Shown here in pieces: positions 53,655 to 63,507 of a stretch of 64,000 bases of DNA. The notes under the pieces are model-generated. The model searched no databases and was not told the origin of the DNA. It saw only the letters and a program-made list of their open reading frames with translations. The stretch lies in NCBI RefSeq assembly GCF_001648555.1, contig NZ_LQXM01000002.1:62001-126000 (forward strand), written 5' to 3'. This DNA is from Rossellomorea aquimaris TF-12. Its GTDB lineage: Bacteria > Bacillota > Bacilli > Bacillales > Bacillaceae_B. Position 1 is the first letter of the stretch, and every line of letters starts with the position of its first letter. The translations under genes and the position numbers were made by a program.

Positions 53655-55001
53655 GTGCTACGTGTAATTCTAATCACTGTACTCGTTCTGGGCGTTGCAG
53701 GTACAGCCTTTTGGGGGTATCAAGAACACCAGGAGAAAAATGCGGTATTAATAAATGCTGAAAATAATTACCAGCGTGCGTTTCATGAATTAACTTACCA
53801 GATGGATCTTCTCCACGATAAAATAGGTTCGACTTTAGCAATGAACTCACGGAAATCTCTATCTCCTGCTCTTGCAGATGTATGGAGACTGACTTCCCAA
53901 GCTCATAGTGACGTTGGTCAACTTCCTTTGACCCTTTTACCATTTAATAAAACGGAGGAGTTTTTAAGCAATATCGGAGATTTCAGCTACCGAGTAGCCG
54001 TGAGGGACCTTGATAAAAATCCACTATCTGAAAAAGAATACAAATCATTAGAAGGATTATATAAACAAAGTGCCGATATACAGAAAGAGTTAAGAAGGGT
54101 TCAATATTTAGTTATTAAGAATAACTTAAGATGGATGGACGTGGAACTGGCTCTAGCATCAGGAAAAGAGCAGTCAGACAATACAATCATTGATGGATTT
54201 AAGACGGTTGAAAAAAATGTCTCTGGATACGATGAAGCAAATTTCGGAAACACCACTTTTGTAAATACAGAGAAAAAAGATGATAATTTCAAAAAGCTAC
54301 AAGGTAAAGCAATTTCTAAAAAAGAAGCCGTTGAAGTGTTAAGAAAATATTCAGGTTTGAAGGAAACCAAGAATGCCAAGGTAGCTAAAAGTGGAAAAGG
54401 TTCTAATTACGAATTTTATAGTGTGTCAATTGGCAACGGAAAAACTGAAGCGAGTATGGATATAACTAAAAAGGGAGGATATCCTATTTGGTACATTCAT
54501 AATCGAGAAGTGAAAGATACGAAAATTAGTTTAAATAAAGCTGCTGAGAAAGCTACTCAATTTTTAAAAGAAAATAAATTTGAGAAATTAGAGCTGTTTG
54601 AAAGTGCTCAATATAATAATATTGGAATCTTCACGTATGTAACGATTGTAGATGAAACAAGGATATATCCTGATTCTGTGAAAATAAAAGTAGCTTTAGA
54701 CAACGGACAAATCATTGGATTTGCTGCAGAAGAATATTTGAAAAATAATCATGAACGAGAATTGCCGAAGCCTTCCATTACCAAAGAAGAAGCAAGAGCC
54801 ACAACAAACCCAAATCTTAAAGTCATGGAAGAGAGAAAGGCTGTCATCGTAAATGACTTAAATGAAGAAGTACTCTGTTTTGAGTTCCTGGGTATGCTAG
54901 GTAAAGATACGTATCGAATCTTTATAAATGCAAAAACCGGAGAAGAAGAAAAAGTAGAAAGACTTAAAAATGCAGAACCAATATATGAAGAAGTAGTATA
55001 A
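53655..55001 (+). CDS. ypeB: Germination protein YpeB
   Basis: A 448-residue protein with an N-terminal membrane anchor (VILITVLVLGVAGTAFWGY, about 3-21), a long helical region to about 200, and PepSY-like repeats in the C-terminal half (ISKKEAVEVLRKYSGL; LNKAAEKATQFLKENKF; ITKEEARATTNPNLKV). It keeps SleB stable in the dormant spore and the two depend on each other. GTG 53655 follows GAGGTGA. It ends at a very strong palindrome. Confidence 0.96.
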   Translation: MLRVILITVLVLGVAGTAFWGYQEHQEKNAVLINAENNYQRAFHELTYQMDLLHDKIGSTLAMNSRKSLSPALADVWRLTSQAHSDVGQLPLTLLPFNKTEEFLSNIGDFSYRVAVRDLDKNPLSEKEYKSLEGLYKQSADIQKELRRVQYLVIKNNLRWMDVELALASGKEQSDNTIIDGFKTVEKNVSGYDEANFGNTTFVNTEKKDDNFKKLQGKAISKKEAVEVLRKYSGLKETKNAKVAKSGKGSNYEFYSVSIGNGKTEASMDITKKGGYPIWYIHNREVKDTKISLNKAAEKATQFLKENKFEKLELFESAQYNNIGIFTYVTIVDETRIYPDSVKIKVALDNGQIIGFAAEEYLKNNHERELPKPSITKEEARATTNPNLKVMEERKAVIVNDLNEEVLCFEFLGMLGKDTYRIFINAKTGEEEKVERLKNAEPIYEEVV

Positions 55002-55010
55002 TTATTTTAT

Positions 55011-55044
55011 GAGGGACGGACCTCCATTTGGAGGTCCGTCCCTC
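55011..55044 (+). terminator. Perfect 15-bp palindrome after ypeB
   Basis: GAGGGACGGACCTCC and its exact complement enclose a four-base loop, with only a broken T-run (ATTTGTTGTTT). It may end transcription but also looks like a REP-type dispersed palindrome. Confidence 0.75.
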
Positions 55045-55162
55045 ATTTGTTGTTTAAATTCAGAAAAGAATGAAAATGTATAAAAAAGTATGGAAAGGTA
55101 GATTGTCACATGCCATAATAAGGGTACACATAATGGAAGTAAGAAAGTGAGAGTTTTGGACT

Positions 55163-55810
55163 ATGATTAAAGCTGGAATGACGTTGCAATTAGAGCCTTT
55201 ACATAATGAGAAATTTGAAAAATATAAATGTAGAGTGGTGGAGTTAGGGCAAAATGGTATCTATATTGATTATCCGATCCATACAAAAACAGAAAAGACT
55301 GTTTTTTTAATAGATGGCACTCAGCTTAAAGCCAGTTTTATCTACAATGATCAGACAGTACTTATGTTTGAAACGGAGGTTCTTGGGAGGAAACTATCAA
55401 AGATTCCGATGATTCACATCCATTATCCTGGCGAAAACGAATTAGTAAAAATTCAACGCAGGCAATTTGTACGTGTAGATGCCAACGCTGATATTTCGTT
55501 GAAATTTAATAACCAATATCACCCCACCATCACCGAAGACATTAGTGCAGGAGGCTGTGCTGCCATAGTGAATAAGGAAATGAAGATTGAGGGTGGAACA
55601 AAACTGACGACGATCATAGTACTTCCAATGCAAAATGGTGAATGTCATTACGCTGAAATAGAAGGAAGAGTGATTCGTGTATGGGAGAAAGATGCAAGAA
55701 GTATTGCAAGTATTGAGTTTGACAAACTAACGGAAAGTCAACGACAGCTTATCCTTAGATATTGCTTCGAAAGACAATTAGAGTTAAGGAAAAAGGGACT
55801 TCTTGAATAA
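55163..55810 (+). CDS. motI: PilZ-domain c-di-GMP receptor YpfA (MotI/DgrA)
   Basis: A 215-residue protein. The N-terminal YcgR-like domain (about 1-95) precedes a PilZ domain with IQRRQFVRVDA (RxxxR) near residue 97 and DISAGGCA near 127, the two c-di-GMP-binding motifs. B. subtilis MotI binds MotA and acts as a flagellar clutch. ATG 55163 has a poor ribosome site (GAGAGTTTTGGACT). It is followed by ypfB 51 bases on. Confidence 0.92.
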   Translation: MIKAGMTLQLEPLHNEKFEKYKCRVVELGQNGIYIDYPIHTKTEKTVFLIDGTQLKASFIYNDQTVLMFETEVLGRKLSKIPMIHIHYPGENELVKIQRRQFVRVDANADISLKFNNQYHPTITEDISAGGCAAIVNKEMKIEGGTKLTTIIVLPMQNGECHYAEIEGRVIRVWEKDARSIASIEFDKLTESQRQLILRYCFERQLELRKKGLLE

Positions 55811-55861
55811 AAACAGTAAATTGACACATACTTTTTCTATGTAAAGAAAAAGGGTGAGCAG

Positions 55862-56053
55862 ATGAAATTGGTAGAACGTATCCTTATTAAACTAGCGATT
55901 ATTCATTTTATTTTATTATTGGGAATTCAAGTGCTATTTCATGAGTTCAATTTCCTTCCTGTATTTCATAAAATAATATTTTATGAAGGGGTAGAAAAAA
56001 TGGAATATAGTGATATTGTTGAAACATTATCAAAGGGAAAAGCGGGTGATTAG
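55862..56053 (+). CDS. ypfB: YpfB-like DUF5359 protein
   Basis: A 63-residue protein with one N-terminal membrane segment (IIHFILLLGIQVLFH, near 13-27) and a charged tail MEYSDIVETLSKGKAGD. It matches small YpfB proteins between ypfA and cmk; the function is unknown. ATG 55862 follows AGGGTGAGC. A loose AAAGCGGGTGATTAGACCTGCTTTT-like hairpin overlaps the 3' end and may end the transcript. Confidence 0.8.
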   Translation: MKLVERILIKLAIIHFILLLGIQVLFHEFNFLPVFHKIIFYEGVEKMEYSDIVETLSKGKAGD

Positions 56054-56220
56054 ACCTGCTTTTTTTATAGGTTTGCTATGTGATTTTTTACATTAGTTGA
56101 TTGAAAGGAAATCGCTTGCAATGTTTAACAAAGTTTTTAGAATAAAGATTTTTTAAACGTTCTTTTTGATTTATGTTAAAATAATGGAGAAATAATTAGG
56201 AATATAAGTAGGTGGATTTT

Positions 56221-56889
56221 TTGGAAAAATTAAGAATCGCAATAGACGGCCCTGCTGCTGCAGGTAAAAGTACAGTGGCAAAAATTGTAGCAGAGAAATT
56301 ATCTTATCTTTATATAGATACTGGAGCGATGTATCGTTCCCTAACATATAAAGCTTTGAAAATGAATGTAGACGTTCATAATGAACAGGAGCTAACGAAG
56401 TTGTTAGCAAATACAACAATTGAATTGGAACCATCAGAAAATGGACAGTTAGTATATGTAGATGGAGAAAATGTAACAGATGAGATTCGTCAATCTTCTG
56501 TTACCAACTCTGTATCTCATATTGCAGTCCATTCTTTAGTGAGAGAGGAAATGGTTCATAGACAACAACAGTTAGCAAGAGAAGGAGCTGTTGTAATGGA
56601 TGGAAGAGATATAGGTACCCATGTTATACCTGATGCTGAAATCAAAGTCTTTCTACTAGCCAGTGTTGATGAACGAGCTCAAAGAAGACATGAAGAAAAT
56701 GTTACTAAAGGGTACCCATCAGACTTAGAACAACTCAAGAAAGAGATTGCACTAAGAGATAAGATTGATTCTGAAAGAGAAGTGGCCCCTTTGAAAAAAG
56801 CAATAGATGCCATTGAGATTGATACCACATCCTTGTCGATTTCAGAAGTAGTGAGCCAAATTATGTTGCTAGTAGAAAGGAAGGGTTAA
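56221..56889 (+). CDS. cmk: Cytidylate kinase
   Basis: A 222-residue kinase. The P-loop is [11 protein letters not shown] at about 8-18, [13 protein letters not shown] binds CMP, and [20 protein letters not shown] and the [10 protein letters not shown] lid follow. It phosphorylates CMP and dCMP. TTG 56221, seven bases after AGGTGG, gives [10 protein letters not shown]; the in-frame GTG at 56212 is part of the ribosome site. The acyltransferase gene starts right after the stop. Confidence 0.96.
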   Translation: MEKLRIAIDGPAAAGKSTVAKIVAEKLSYLYIDTGAMYRSLTYKALKMNVDVHNEQELTKLLANTTIELEPSENGQLVYVDGENVTDEIRQSSVTNSVSHIAVHSLVREEMVHRQQQLAREGAVVMDGRDIGTHVIPDAEIKVFLLASVDERAQRRHEENVTKGYPSDLEQLKKEIALRDKIDSEREVAPLKKAIDAIEIDTTSLSISEVVSQIMLLVERKG

Positions 56890-56890
56890 C

Positions 56891-57472
56891 GTGAACTTGT
56901 ATTCCTTTGCTAAAAGCTTAGTAAAAACGGTTCTTACCCCCCTTTATCGAATAGAAGTTGTTGGTTTAGAGCATTTTCCTAAAGACGGTGGGGTTTTATT
57001 ATGTGCAAATCACATTGATAATTTAGACCCTCCAGTAGTAGGTATTACTGCTCCAAGACCTGTTTCTTTTATGGCGAAAGAAGAGATATTTAGTGCACCA
57101 GTACTTGGTAAGATTCTGCCTGGACTTCGCGCTTTTCCAGTTAAAAGGGGAATGAGTGATCGAGAGGCCCTGCGTAAGGGATTGAACGTCCTTAAACAGG
57201 GTGATGTTTTGGGACTGTTTCCAGAGGGTACTAGAAGTAAAACAGGGAAGATTGGAAAGGGATTAGCCGGTGCAGGATTTTTTGCTCTTCGATCCAATGC
57301 TTATGTTGTTCCTTGTGCCATTATTGGACCTTACAAGCCATTTAAAAAACTAAAGGTTGTTTACGGTCCCCCTATTCCCATGGATGAAGTAAGAGAACAG
57401 AAGTTAAATGCAGAAAAAACAACTGAAATTATCATGGGTGAAATTGAAAAACTAATAAATGAGCATGTTTAA
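56891..57472 (+). CDS. 1-acyl-glycerol-3-phosphate acyltransferase family protein
   Basis: A 193-residue PlsC-type acyltransferase. LLCANHIDNLDPP holds the NHxxxxD catalytic pair, and GLFPEGTRSKTG binds the phosphate. It should acylate lysophosphatidate to phosphatidate at the membrane. The gene begins (GTG 56891) one base after the cmk stop, with AAGGAAGGG upstream, so it is coupled to cmk. A second, main PlsC may exist elsewhere. Confidence 0.92.
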   Translation: MNLYSFAKSLVKTVLTPLYRIEVVGLEHFPKDGGVLLCANHIDNLDPPVVGITAPRPVSFMAKEEIFSAPVLGKILPGLRAFPVKRGMSDREALRKGLNVLKQGDVLGLFPEGTRSKTGKIGKGLAGAGFFALRSNAYVVPCAIIGPYKPFKKLKVVYGPPIPMDEVREQKLNAEKTTEIIMGEIEKLINEHV

Positions 57473-57591
57473 TATGAGCTTTCTTGCTTGACAAAAAGCT
57501 TTATTTATTAGAAGTTAGTAGAAAGAATATTATAAATTTTCGATTTATGGATTTAAAATTTTTGTAGTCATGGATTAAGGAGGAGTACATA

Positions 57592-58722
57592 ATGGAAGAC
57601 ATGAATGGAATTGAAGTGAAAAATCTCGAAATTGGTGAAAAAGTTAAAGGAACAGTCACTAAGGTCGAAGAGAAACAAGTCCTTGTTGATGTTCAAGATA
57701 GCAAAGTGGATGGCATCATTCCAATTAGTGAACTCTCAAGCCTTCATATTGAAAAAGCTTCTGATGTAGTCAGTGAAGGAGATGTACTTGAGTTAATCGT
57801 GACGAAAGTGGAAGAAGAGCTATTGGTTCTTTCAAAACGTAAAGTAGATGCTGAAAAAGCATGGGAAGAAATGAAAGTCCGTTTTGAAAATGGAGACATT
57901 TTTGAAGCAGAAGTAAAAGATGTTGTAAAAGGTGGATTAGTTGTAGATCTTGGGGTTAGAGGATTTGTTCCTGCTTCCTTAGTAGAAGACTACTATGTTG
58001 AAGATTTCTCTGATTATAAAGATAAATCTTTAAGCTTTAAGATTGTCGAATTAGACCAAGAGAAAAATCGACTTATTTTATCTCACCGAGCAGTTGTAGA
58101 GGCGGAAAAACAACAACAAAAGAAAAAGTTATTAACAGATATAAAGTCAGGGGCTGTCCTTGAGGGTACAGTTCAGCGTATTACCGATTTTGGAGCATTT
58201 GTAGATATCGGAGGAGTAGATGGTTTAGTTCACATCTCACAACTTTCTCATGAGCATGTTGAGAAACCTTCAGATGTCGTAACAGAAGGACAAAAAGTAA
58301 ATGTCAAAGTCCTTAGTGTTGATCGAGATAATGAAAGAATTTCTCTATCTATTAAAGAAACTTTACCTGGACCTTGGAGCAATATTTCAGAAAAGGCTCC
58401 AAAGGGAAGCGTGCTTGATGGAGTTGTAAAACGTTTAGTGTCCTATGGTGCATTTGTTGAAGTTCTTCCAGGAGTAGAAGGACTCGTTCATATCTCACAA
58501 ATATCCCATAGCCATATTGGTACCCCTCATGAAGTATTAAAAGAGAACCAAGAGGTAAAAGTAAAAGTATTGGATGTCAACGAAGACGAACAACGCTTAT
58601 CCTTAAGTATAAAAGCTCTGGAAGAAAAGGAAGAAGAAGTGACCGACTACGAAATGCCAGAAGAAAACACTGGATTCCAGTTAGGTGAAATGATCGGAGA
58701 CAAACTAAAAGATCTTAAATGA
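57592..58722 (+). CDS. ypfD: S1 RNA-binding domain protein, 30S ribosomal protein S1 homologue
   Basis: A 376-residue protein with four S1 domains, starting near residues 15, 100, 185 and 270. Repeated cores are GAFVDIGGVDGLVHISQLSH and GAFVEVLPGVEGLVHISQIS. The acidic tail follows (EEKEEEVTDYEMPEE). It matches YpfD of B. subtilis, related to ribosomal protein S1 but shorter than the six-domain enterobacterial form. ATG 57592 follows AAGGAGGAG. Confidence 0.94.
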   Translation: MEDMNGIEVKNLEIGEKVKGTVTKVEEKQVLVDVQDSKVDGIIPISELSSLHIEKASDVVSEGDVLELIVTKVEEELLVLSKRKVDAEKAWEEMKVRFENGDIFEAEVKDVVKGGLVVDLGVRGFVPASLVEDYYVEDFSDYKDKSLSFKIVELDQEKNRLILSHRAVVEAEKQQQKKKLLTDIKSGAVLEGTVQRITDFGAFVDIGGVDGLVHISQLSHEHVEKPSDVVTEGQKVNVKVLSVDRDNERISLSIKETLPGPWSNISEKAPKGSVLDGVVKRLVSYGAFVEVLPGVEGLVHISQISHSHIGTPHEVLKENQEVKVKVLDVNEDEQRLSLSIKALEEKEEEVTDYEMPEENTGFQLGEMIGDKLKDLK

Positions 58723-58734
58723 TGGTGATGGACA

Positions 58735-59790
58735 GTGACGAGAGCTCAAAGAAAACAAGACCACATTAACTATGCACTATCAACAGGTCAACAACGAAAA
58801 ACGGGTTTTGATGATGTTACTTTTGTCCACCATAGCTTACCTAATATAGCGGTAGATGATGTTAATCTGCATACTCAAATTGGCGAACTTAATTGGAGTT
58901 CGCCAATTTTTATCAATGCTATGACTGGTGGCGGTGGAAAATCCACTTCTAAAATAAATGAAGAACTGGCTATATTGGCAAGAGAAACAGGTATGGCCAT
59001 TGCGGTTGGTTCTCAAATGTCTGCATTGAAGGATTCAAATGAGCGTCATACATATGAAGTGGTTAGAAAAACGAATCAGAACGGAATCGTTTTTGGAAAC
59101 CTTGGAAGTGAGGCAACTGTTCAGCAAGCAAAAGATGCTGTTGAAATGATAGAAGCAAATGCCTTGCAAATTCACCTTAATGTGATTCAAGAATTAACGA
59201 TGCCAGAAGGGGATCGTAATTTTAGGGGTGCTTTGGAAAGGATTCAACAAATTGCTAATGGGATATCCGTTCCTGTCATCGTTAAGGAAACAGGCTTTGG
59301 AATTAGCAAGGAAGTGGCCGCATCTCTATCACATTCGAATATTGCAGCAATTGATGTTGGTGGATTTGGGGGAACGAACTTCTCTAAAATTGAGAATAAA
59401 CGAAGAAGCAGGATGTTAGGATTTTTTGATGATTGGGGAATCCCAACAGCAGTATCCATCGTTGAATGTCATTCTTCCACCTCCTTGCCAATCCTTGCTT
59501 CTGGAGGTGTTCAAAGCAGCTTAGACATTGTGAAATCCTTAAGCTTAGGTGCTTCGGCCGTGGGGATGGCAGGAGTTATCTTGAAAACACTTCTTGATTC
59601 TGGACTGGATAGTACAATTGAAGAAGTAAACGAAATTCAATCAGATCTTAAATTTTTAATGTGCGCTTTAGGTTGCAAAAATCTGAGCGAGCTTCATCAT
59701 GTACCAGTGGTATTGTCAGGAAATGTCTATCATTGGTTGGAGCTAAGAGGCTTGAATCCTAAAGAGCTCAGCAATCGTAATAAACAATGA
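58735..59790 (+). CDS. fni: Type 2 isopentenyl-diphosphate delta-isomerase
   Basis: A 351-residue FMN-dependent enzyme. RKQDHINYAL at the start, FINAMTGGGGKSTSKINEEL, LNVIQELTMPEGDRNF, and DVGGFGGTNFSKIENKR are type 2 IDI motifs; LASGGVQSSLDIVKSLSLGA binds the FMN phosphate. It interconverts IPP and DMAPP for isoprenoids. GTG 58735 lies 12 bases after the ypfD stop, behind GGTGATGGA, so the genes may be cotranscribed. Confidence 0.95.
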   Translation: MTRAQRKQDHINYALSTGQQRKTGFDDVTFVHHSLPNIAVDDVNLHTQIGELNWSSPIFINAMTGGGGKSTSKINEELAILARETGMAIAVGSQMSALKDSNERHTYEVVRKTNQNGIVFGNLGSEATVQQAKDAVEMIEANALQIHLNVIQELTMPEGDRNFRGALERIQQIANGISVPVIVKETGFGISKEVAASLSHSNIAAIDVGGFGGTNFSKIENKRRSRMLGFFDDWGIPTAVSIVECHSSTSLPILASGGVQSSLDIVKSLSLGASAVGMAGVILKTLLDSGLDSTIEEVNEIQSDLKFLMCALGCKNLSELHHVPVVLSGNVYHWLELRGLNPKELSNRNKQ

Positions 59791-59819
59791 TTTTTAAAAA
59801 ATTTCATATCTTTTAAGGA

Positions 59820-59848
59820 GACGAATTCTTATAGAATTCGTCTTTTTT
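59820..59848 (+). terminator. Terminator after fni
   Basis: GACGAATTCT and its perfect complement with a three-base loop and a T6 run. Confidence 0.93.
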
Positions 59849-59991
59849 ATTGCTTTCTAATTTAATGATGCTGATACATATAGAGATAAGTACAAAATCT
59901 ACAAAAAGAATGATCACTCATCACCAAAGCATGCATCATCATCAAATCAAACCAAACCATTCACATCCAGTAATTGTTCCTCGAACCAAAC

Positions 59992-60021
59992 AAAATAATC
60001 CACTCCCCCTTAAGGAAGTGG
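59992..60021 (-). terminator. Terminator after ypzI
   Basis: On the minus strand CCACTTCC-type pairing (CCACT/AGTGG with CCTTAAGG inside) is followed by ATTATTTTG. It serves the leftward ypzI transcript. Confidence 0.6.
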
Positions 60022-60078
60022 ACTTCACTTATTTATTCTCGCAAATTCATACCCATCGCATGAAGAGTTAATCCTACC

Positions 60079-60210
60079 TTATCTTTGTTTGTTTCTTGCT
60101 TCTTCCGGGCTTTGTAGCCCTGTTGATCCTTTATAATGCAAAGCTTGATCTCGATCAGATTCCACCTGTTTGCTTTGTTTTAATTTCTTTTCTTGTCGAT
60201 CTTTACCCAT
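60079..60210 (-). CDS. ypzI: Small protein YpzI
   Basis: A 43-residue, very hydrophilic protein on the minus strand. ATG 60210 lies six to seven bases after AAGGAAGGAGG. The text MGKDRQEKKLKQSK, ALHYKGSTGLQSPEEARNK closely matches B. subtilis YpzI as I remember it. The function is unknown; its size and composition fit a small acid-soluble or sporulation-related protein. The neighbours fni and yphA are as expected. It is below many length thresholds. Confidence 0.85.
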   Translation of the reverse strand: MGKDRQEKKLKQSKQVESDRDQALHYKGSTGLQSPEEARNKQR

Positions 60211-60316
60211 TATCAACACCTCCTTCCTTTATTTTTTCTATAAGTTTTTTATTCATGCATGAATGAGATACATAAAGATTTTCCATAATGTAGATAATAA
60301 GAGGGAGTGAAACAAT

Positions 60317-60925
60317 GTGGATGGAATTTACTATTTATGGTTCCTTTGGGGATGTTGGACATACTCAACCTTTATTATGAGTAAAAAAGACACGTTTAGA
60401 TTTTATATTTCATTTTTAAGCCTGGTGTTAATCATCGTTTTTCCATATGGTGTAACGATATATTCAATGAGAATAGCAGTACCTGTACTTGTGATAATTA
60501 TTGGTTGTTTTATTTATATACGTTCGCTGAGAGTAAGAGATAAATTATATTTGTTTATCACCTTATTAACAATCGGACTGACTAACTCAGGTTTAGGACT
60601 CATATCCATTTACGATCCTATTTTAATGTTTTTGGATACTGGAATAGTTGTAGCCTTTTCTTCTGTAATATTAAGTTTTCTTTTTTATCCGTCTCATTCA
60701 ATGAAATACAGAGTGAGTGCTGTCGTGTTAGGCTGTATTGCCGGTGATTTTCTCTTGTGTTTTTCGTTAAATAAAATTGGTTTTTTATATTCAGTAGGTA
60801 ATGGGAATTTTTTAGATTCTCTAACAATTTCTCTTTTCACTCTTATTGTCATTAAGGTATTGAATGATATCAACCATGTGGTCAATATGAAATTACAAAC
60901 CAAAGGGGAAATGAATAATATATGA
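60317..60925 (+). CDS. yphA: Membrane protein YphA
   Basis: A 202-residue hydrophobic protein with about six membrane segments. MDGIYYLWFLWGCWTYSTFI at the start and the order yphA-YIEGIA protein-der identify YphA of B. subtilis, a spore-related membrane protein of unclear function. GTG 60317 follows GAGGGAGTG; it overlaps the next gene by four bases, forming an operon. Confidence 0.82.
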   Translation: MDGIYYLWFLWGCWTYSTFIMSKKDTFRFYISFLSLVLIIVFPYGVTIYSMRIAVPVLVIIIGCFIYIRSLRVRDKLYLFITLLTIGLTNSGLGLISIYDPILMFLDTGIVVAFSSVILSFLFYPSHSMKYRVSAVVLGCIAGDFLLCFSLNKIGFLYSVGNGNFLDSLTISLFTLIVIKVLNDINHVVNMKLQTKGEMNNI

Positions 60926-61818
60926 ATGAATATGTGTACCCGGTTATTTTTGGTGTGATGGTGGGAACGTTAACTAGAATTTATATGCTTCGCACAGATT
61001 ATCGCCAATACCCTACTTACTTACATGGTAAAATAATACACATCGCATTAGGGTTTATCGCTGCTGGATTAGGTACGATTGCAATACCCGCATTATTGGA
61101 AGAGAATTTCACAGCGATTACGTTTTTGACTGTTGCAGCTTCTCAATTTCGTGATGTTCGAAATATGGAAAGGAATACGTTAACAGAACTAGATGCTTAT
61201 GAGCTTGTTCCAAGAGGCGCAACTTACATAGAAGGGATAGCCATTGCATTTGAAAGTCGAAATTATTTGGTCATTTTTTCTTCGCTCCTTGCGACTATTG
61301 CTTTTATTGTTTTCAATTTTTATGTTGCCTTAGTCATTGGGCTTATCTCTATGCTCATTTCTCATAAATTAATGGCTGGTGGTCGACTTCAGGACATAGT
61401 CGATATTGAGTATGTTGAGCCTCATTTTGATGGGGCAGGGCTTTATGTCGATAATATCTATATTATGAATATCGGTTTGAAAGTCAGACAAGAAGAGATT
61501 TTAAAGTATGGTATGGGCTTTGTTCTTTCTCCTAAATCATTTGATGCAAGGTCTACTATCGCAAACCTGGGGCAACGACAGGCCATTCTTCATGACATTT
61601 CCACATCCTTAGGCATTTTTAAAGATTCAGGAACTCCAGCTCTAACTCCTCTCGCTAAAAGAGATCTAGATGATGGTCGCATTGGTGTATTTGTCCTTCC
61701 ACAAAGGAAGGATATCGAAAAAGCCATTGCCATTTTAGGTCAAGTGCCTACATTGGAGAATGCGATTAGAATGCCTTCAGAATCAAAAGCTAATAAGAAG
61801 GGGAGTAAGTTAGAATGA
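60922..61818 (+). CDS. yphB: YIEGIA family membrane protein (YphB-like)
   Basis: A 298-residue protein with about five N-terminal membrane segments and a C-terminal soluble domain (about 165-298). The motif giving the family name is in GATYIEGIAIAFESRNY near residue 99. These proteins are confined to spore formers and are thought to work with a small capping subunit, which is the next gene. ATG 60922 follows AAAGGGGAA. It overlaps both neighbours by four bases. Confidence 0.88.
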   Translation: MNEYVYPVIFGVMVGTLTRIYMLRTDYRQYPTYLHGKIIHIALGFIAAGLGTIAIPALLEENFTAITFLTVAASQFRDVRNMERNTLTELDAYELVPRGATYIEGIAIAFESRNYLVIFSSLLATIAFIVFNFYVALVIGLISMLISHKLMAGGRLQDIVDIEYVEPHFDGAGLYVDNIYIMNIGLKVRQEEILKYGMGFVLSPKSFDARSTIANLGQRQAILHDISTSLGIFKDSGTPALTPLAKRDLDDGRIGVFVLPQRKDIEKAIAILGQVPTLENAIRMPSESKANKKGSKLE

Positions 61819-62006
61819 GCACAACAATCCAGAAATTCATTCTTGCAGCTGTTACTACTTCACCTGAAAGAGTACCAAGTGGGACTGCCGTATTTCATTG
61901 TAAAAGTGATTCGGAATTACAAAAGATATGTGCTAATTTAGAAGCCATTTTAGATGGTATTGCCCATGAATTAGATGAAGGACTGTTTATCATTGTGAAA
62001 CATTGA
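61815..62006 (+). CDS. Capping complex subunit for YIEGIA
   Basis: A 63-residue soluble protein. SPERVPSGTAVFHCKSDSEL and LEAILDGIAHELDEGLFIIVKH match the small protein annotated as the capping subunit for YIEGIA. ATG 61815 overlaps the YIEGIA gene (ATGA), after AAGGGGAG. The exact role is unknown; it is inferred from the obligate pairing. Confidence 0.82.
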   Translation: MSTTIQKFILAAVTTSPERVPSGTAVFHCKSDSELQKICANLEAILDGIAHELDEGLFIIVKH

Positions 62007-62048
62007 TTGCTAGATTATTCTTTTATTGATAAAATAGTAAAGTTAGGG

Positions 62049-62091
62049 GACTGTCCCATAAGGAAATAAGACCTTAAGGGCCAGTCTTTCT
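62049..62091 (+). terminator. Terminator before der
   Basis: GACTGTCCCATAAGG pairs with CCTTAAGGGCCAGTC with two mismatches around an eight-base loop, and TTTCTT follows. Confidence 0.6.
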
Positions 62092-62181
62092 TATTCATAG
62101 TACTTGACATCAAGAATTGAAAAGGCTTAAAAGAGGAAATGTAAGAAAAGTAAAAAGTTTCTTACAGAAAGGGTGAAAAAC

Positions 62182-63492
62182 GTGTCAAAACCAGTCGTAG
62201 CCATCGTAGGGCGTCCAAACGTAGGAAAGTCCACGATTTTTAATAGAATTGTTGGAGAAAGAATATCAATAGTTGAAGATGTTCCAGGAGTTACAAGAGA
62301 TCGAATATATAGTTCAGCTGAATGGTTAACGCATGAGTTTAATATGATCGACACAGGTGGTATAGAATTAGGTAATGAACCATTTTTAGATCAAATTAGA
62401 CAGCAGGCAGAAATTGCCATCGATGAAGCAGACGTCATTGTATTCTTAACGAATGGTCGTGAAGGTGTCACTGCTGCAGACGAGATTGTTGCTAAAATTT
62501 TATACAGATCAAAAAAACCGGTAGTGTTAGGCGTTAATAAAGTGGATAATCCTGAAATGAGAGAAATGATTTATGACTTTTACTCATTAGGTTTTGGAGA
62601 ACCATACCCAATTTCGGGATCTCACGGGCTTGGTTTAGGAGATCTGCTAGATGACGTGGTTAGACATTTTAAAAAGGATGAAGAAGACGATTATGCTGAA
62701 GATGTTATTAAGTTCTCTCTCATCGGTCGACCAAACGTAGGAAAGTCTTCACTCGTTAACGCATTACTGGGTGAAGATAGAGTTATCGTAAGTAATGTAG
62801 CAGGTACAACAAGAGATGCAGTGGATTCATCTTACTCCTTTGAAGGACAAGATTATGTCATTATTGATACTGCAGGTATGAGAAAAAGGGGAAAAGTATA
62901 CGAAACAACGGAGAAATATAGTGTACTTAGAGCCCTTAGAGCCATTGAACGCTCAGACGTCGTCTTAGTGGTTATTGATGGGGAAGAGGGAATTATTGAA
63001 CAAGATAAGAAAATTGCTGGATACGCTCATGAGGCTGGTCGAGCAGTAGTGATCGTAGTGAATAAATGGGACGCTGTTGAAAAAGATGAAAAAACCATGA
63101 ATAAATGGGAACAGAACATTCGTGACCATTTTCAATTTTTAGACTATGCTCCCATCGTATTTCTTTCAGCAATAACGAAAAAGAGAATTCACACATTACT
63201 GCCAGTCATTAATATAGCTAGTGAAAATCATGCATTACGTGTTCAATCCAGTGTACTAAATGAAGTAGTGATGGATGCAGTTGCCATGAATCCTACTCCA
63301 ACAGATAATGGTAAGAGGTTAAGAATTTATTACGCTACACAGGTTGCTGTTAAGCCGCCAACCTTTGTTGTATTTGTAAATGATCCAGAATTAATGCACT
63401 TTTCGTATGAGCGTTTCTTAGAAAATAGAATACGTGATGCATTTGGATTTGAAGGTACTCCTATTCGTATTATCGCTCGTGCTAGAAAATAA
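62182..63492 (+). CDS. der: Ribosome-associated GTPase Der (EngA)
   Basis: A 436-residue protein with two GTPase domains and a C-terminal KH-like domain. The first P-loop GRPNVGKST is at residues 9-17 and the second GRPNVGKSS near 182; DTGGIE and DTAGMRK are the G3 motifs, NKVD and NKWD the G4 motifs. It is essential for 50S subunit assembly. GTG 62182 gives [15 protein letters not shown], six bases after GAAAGGGTG; GTG 62173 would add three residues. Confidence 0.97.
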   Translation: MSKPVVAIVGRPNVGKSTIFNRIVGERISIVEDVPGVTRDRIYSSAEWLTHEFNMIDTGGIELGNEPFLDQIRQQAEIAIDEADVIVFLTNGREGVTAADEIVAKILYRSKKPVVLGVNKVDNPEMREMIYDFYSLGFGEPYPISGSHGLGLGDLLDDVVRHFKKDEEDDYAEDVIKFSLIGRPNVGKSSLVNALLGEDRVIVSNVAGTTRDAVDSSYSFEGQDYVIIDTAGMRKRGKVYETTEKYSVLRALRAIERSDVVLVVIDGEEGIIEQDKKIAGYAHEAGRAVVIVVNKWDAVEKDEKTMNKWEQNIRDHFQFLDYAPIVFLSAITKKRIHTLLPVINIASENHALRVQSSVLNEVVMDAVAMNPTPTDNGKRLRIYYATQVAVKPPTFVVFVNDPELMHFSYERFLENRIRDAFGFEGTPIRIIARARK

Positions 63493-63507
63493 TTAGGTAG
63501 GTGTGAA

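Noticed and set aside
59850-60071. 73-residue His-rich open frame after fni
   Set aside because: There is no ribosome site at a fitting distance, the frame runs through the ypzI terminator, and the composition (CAT/CAC repeats) looks accidental.
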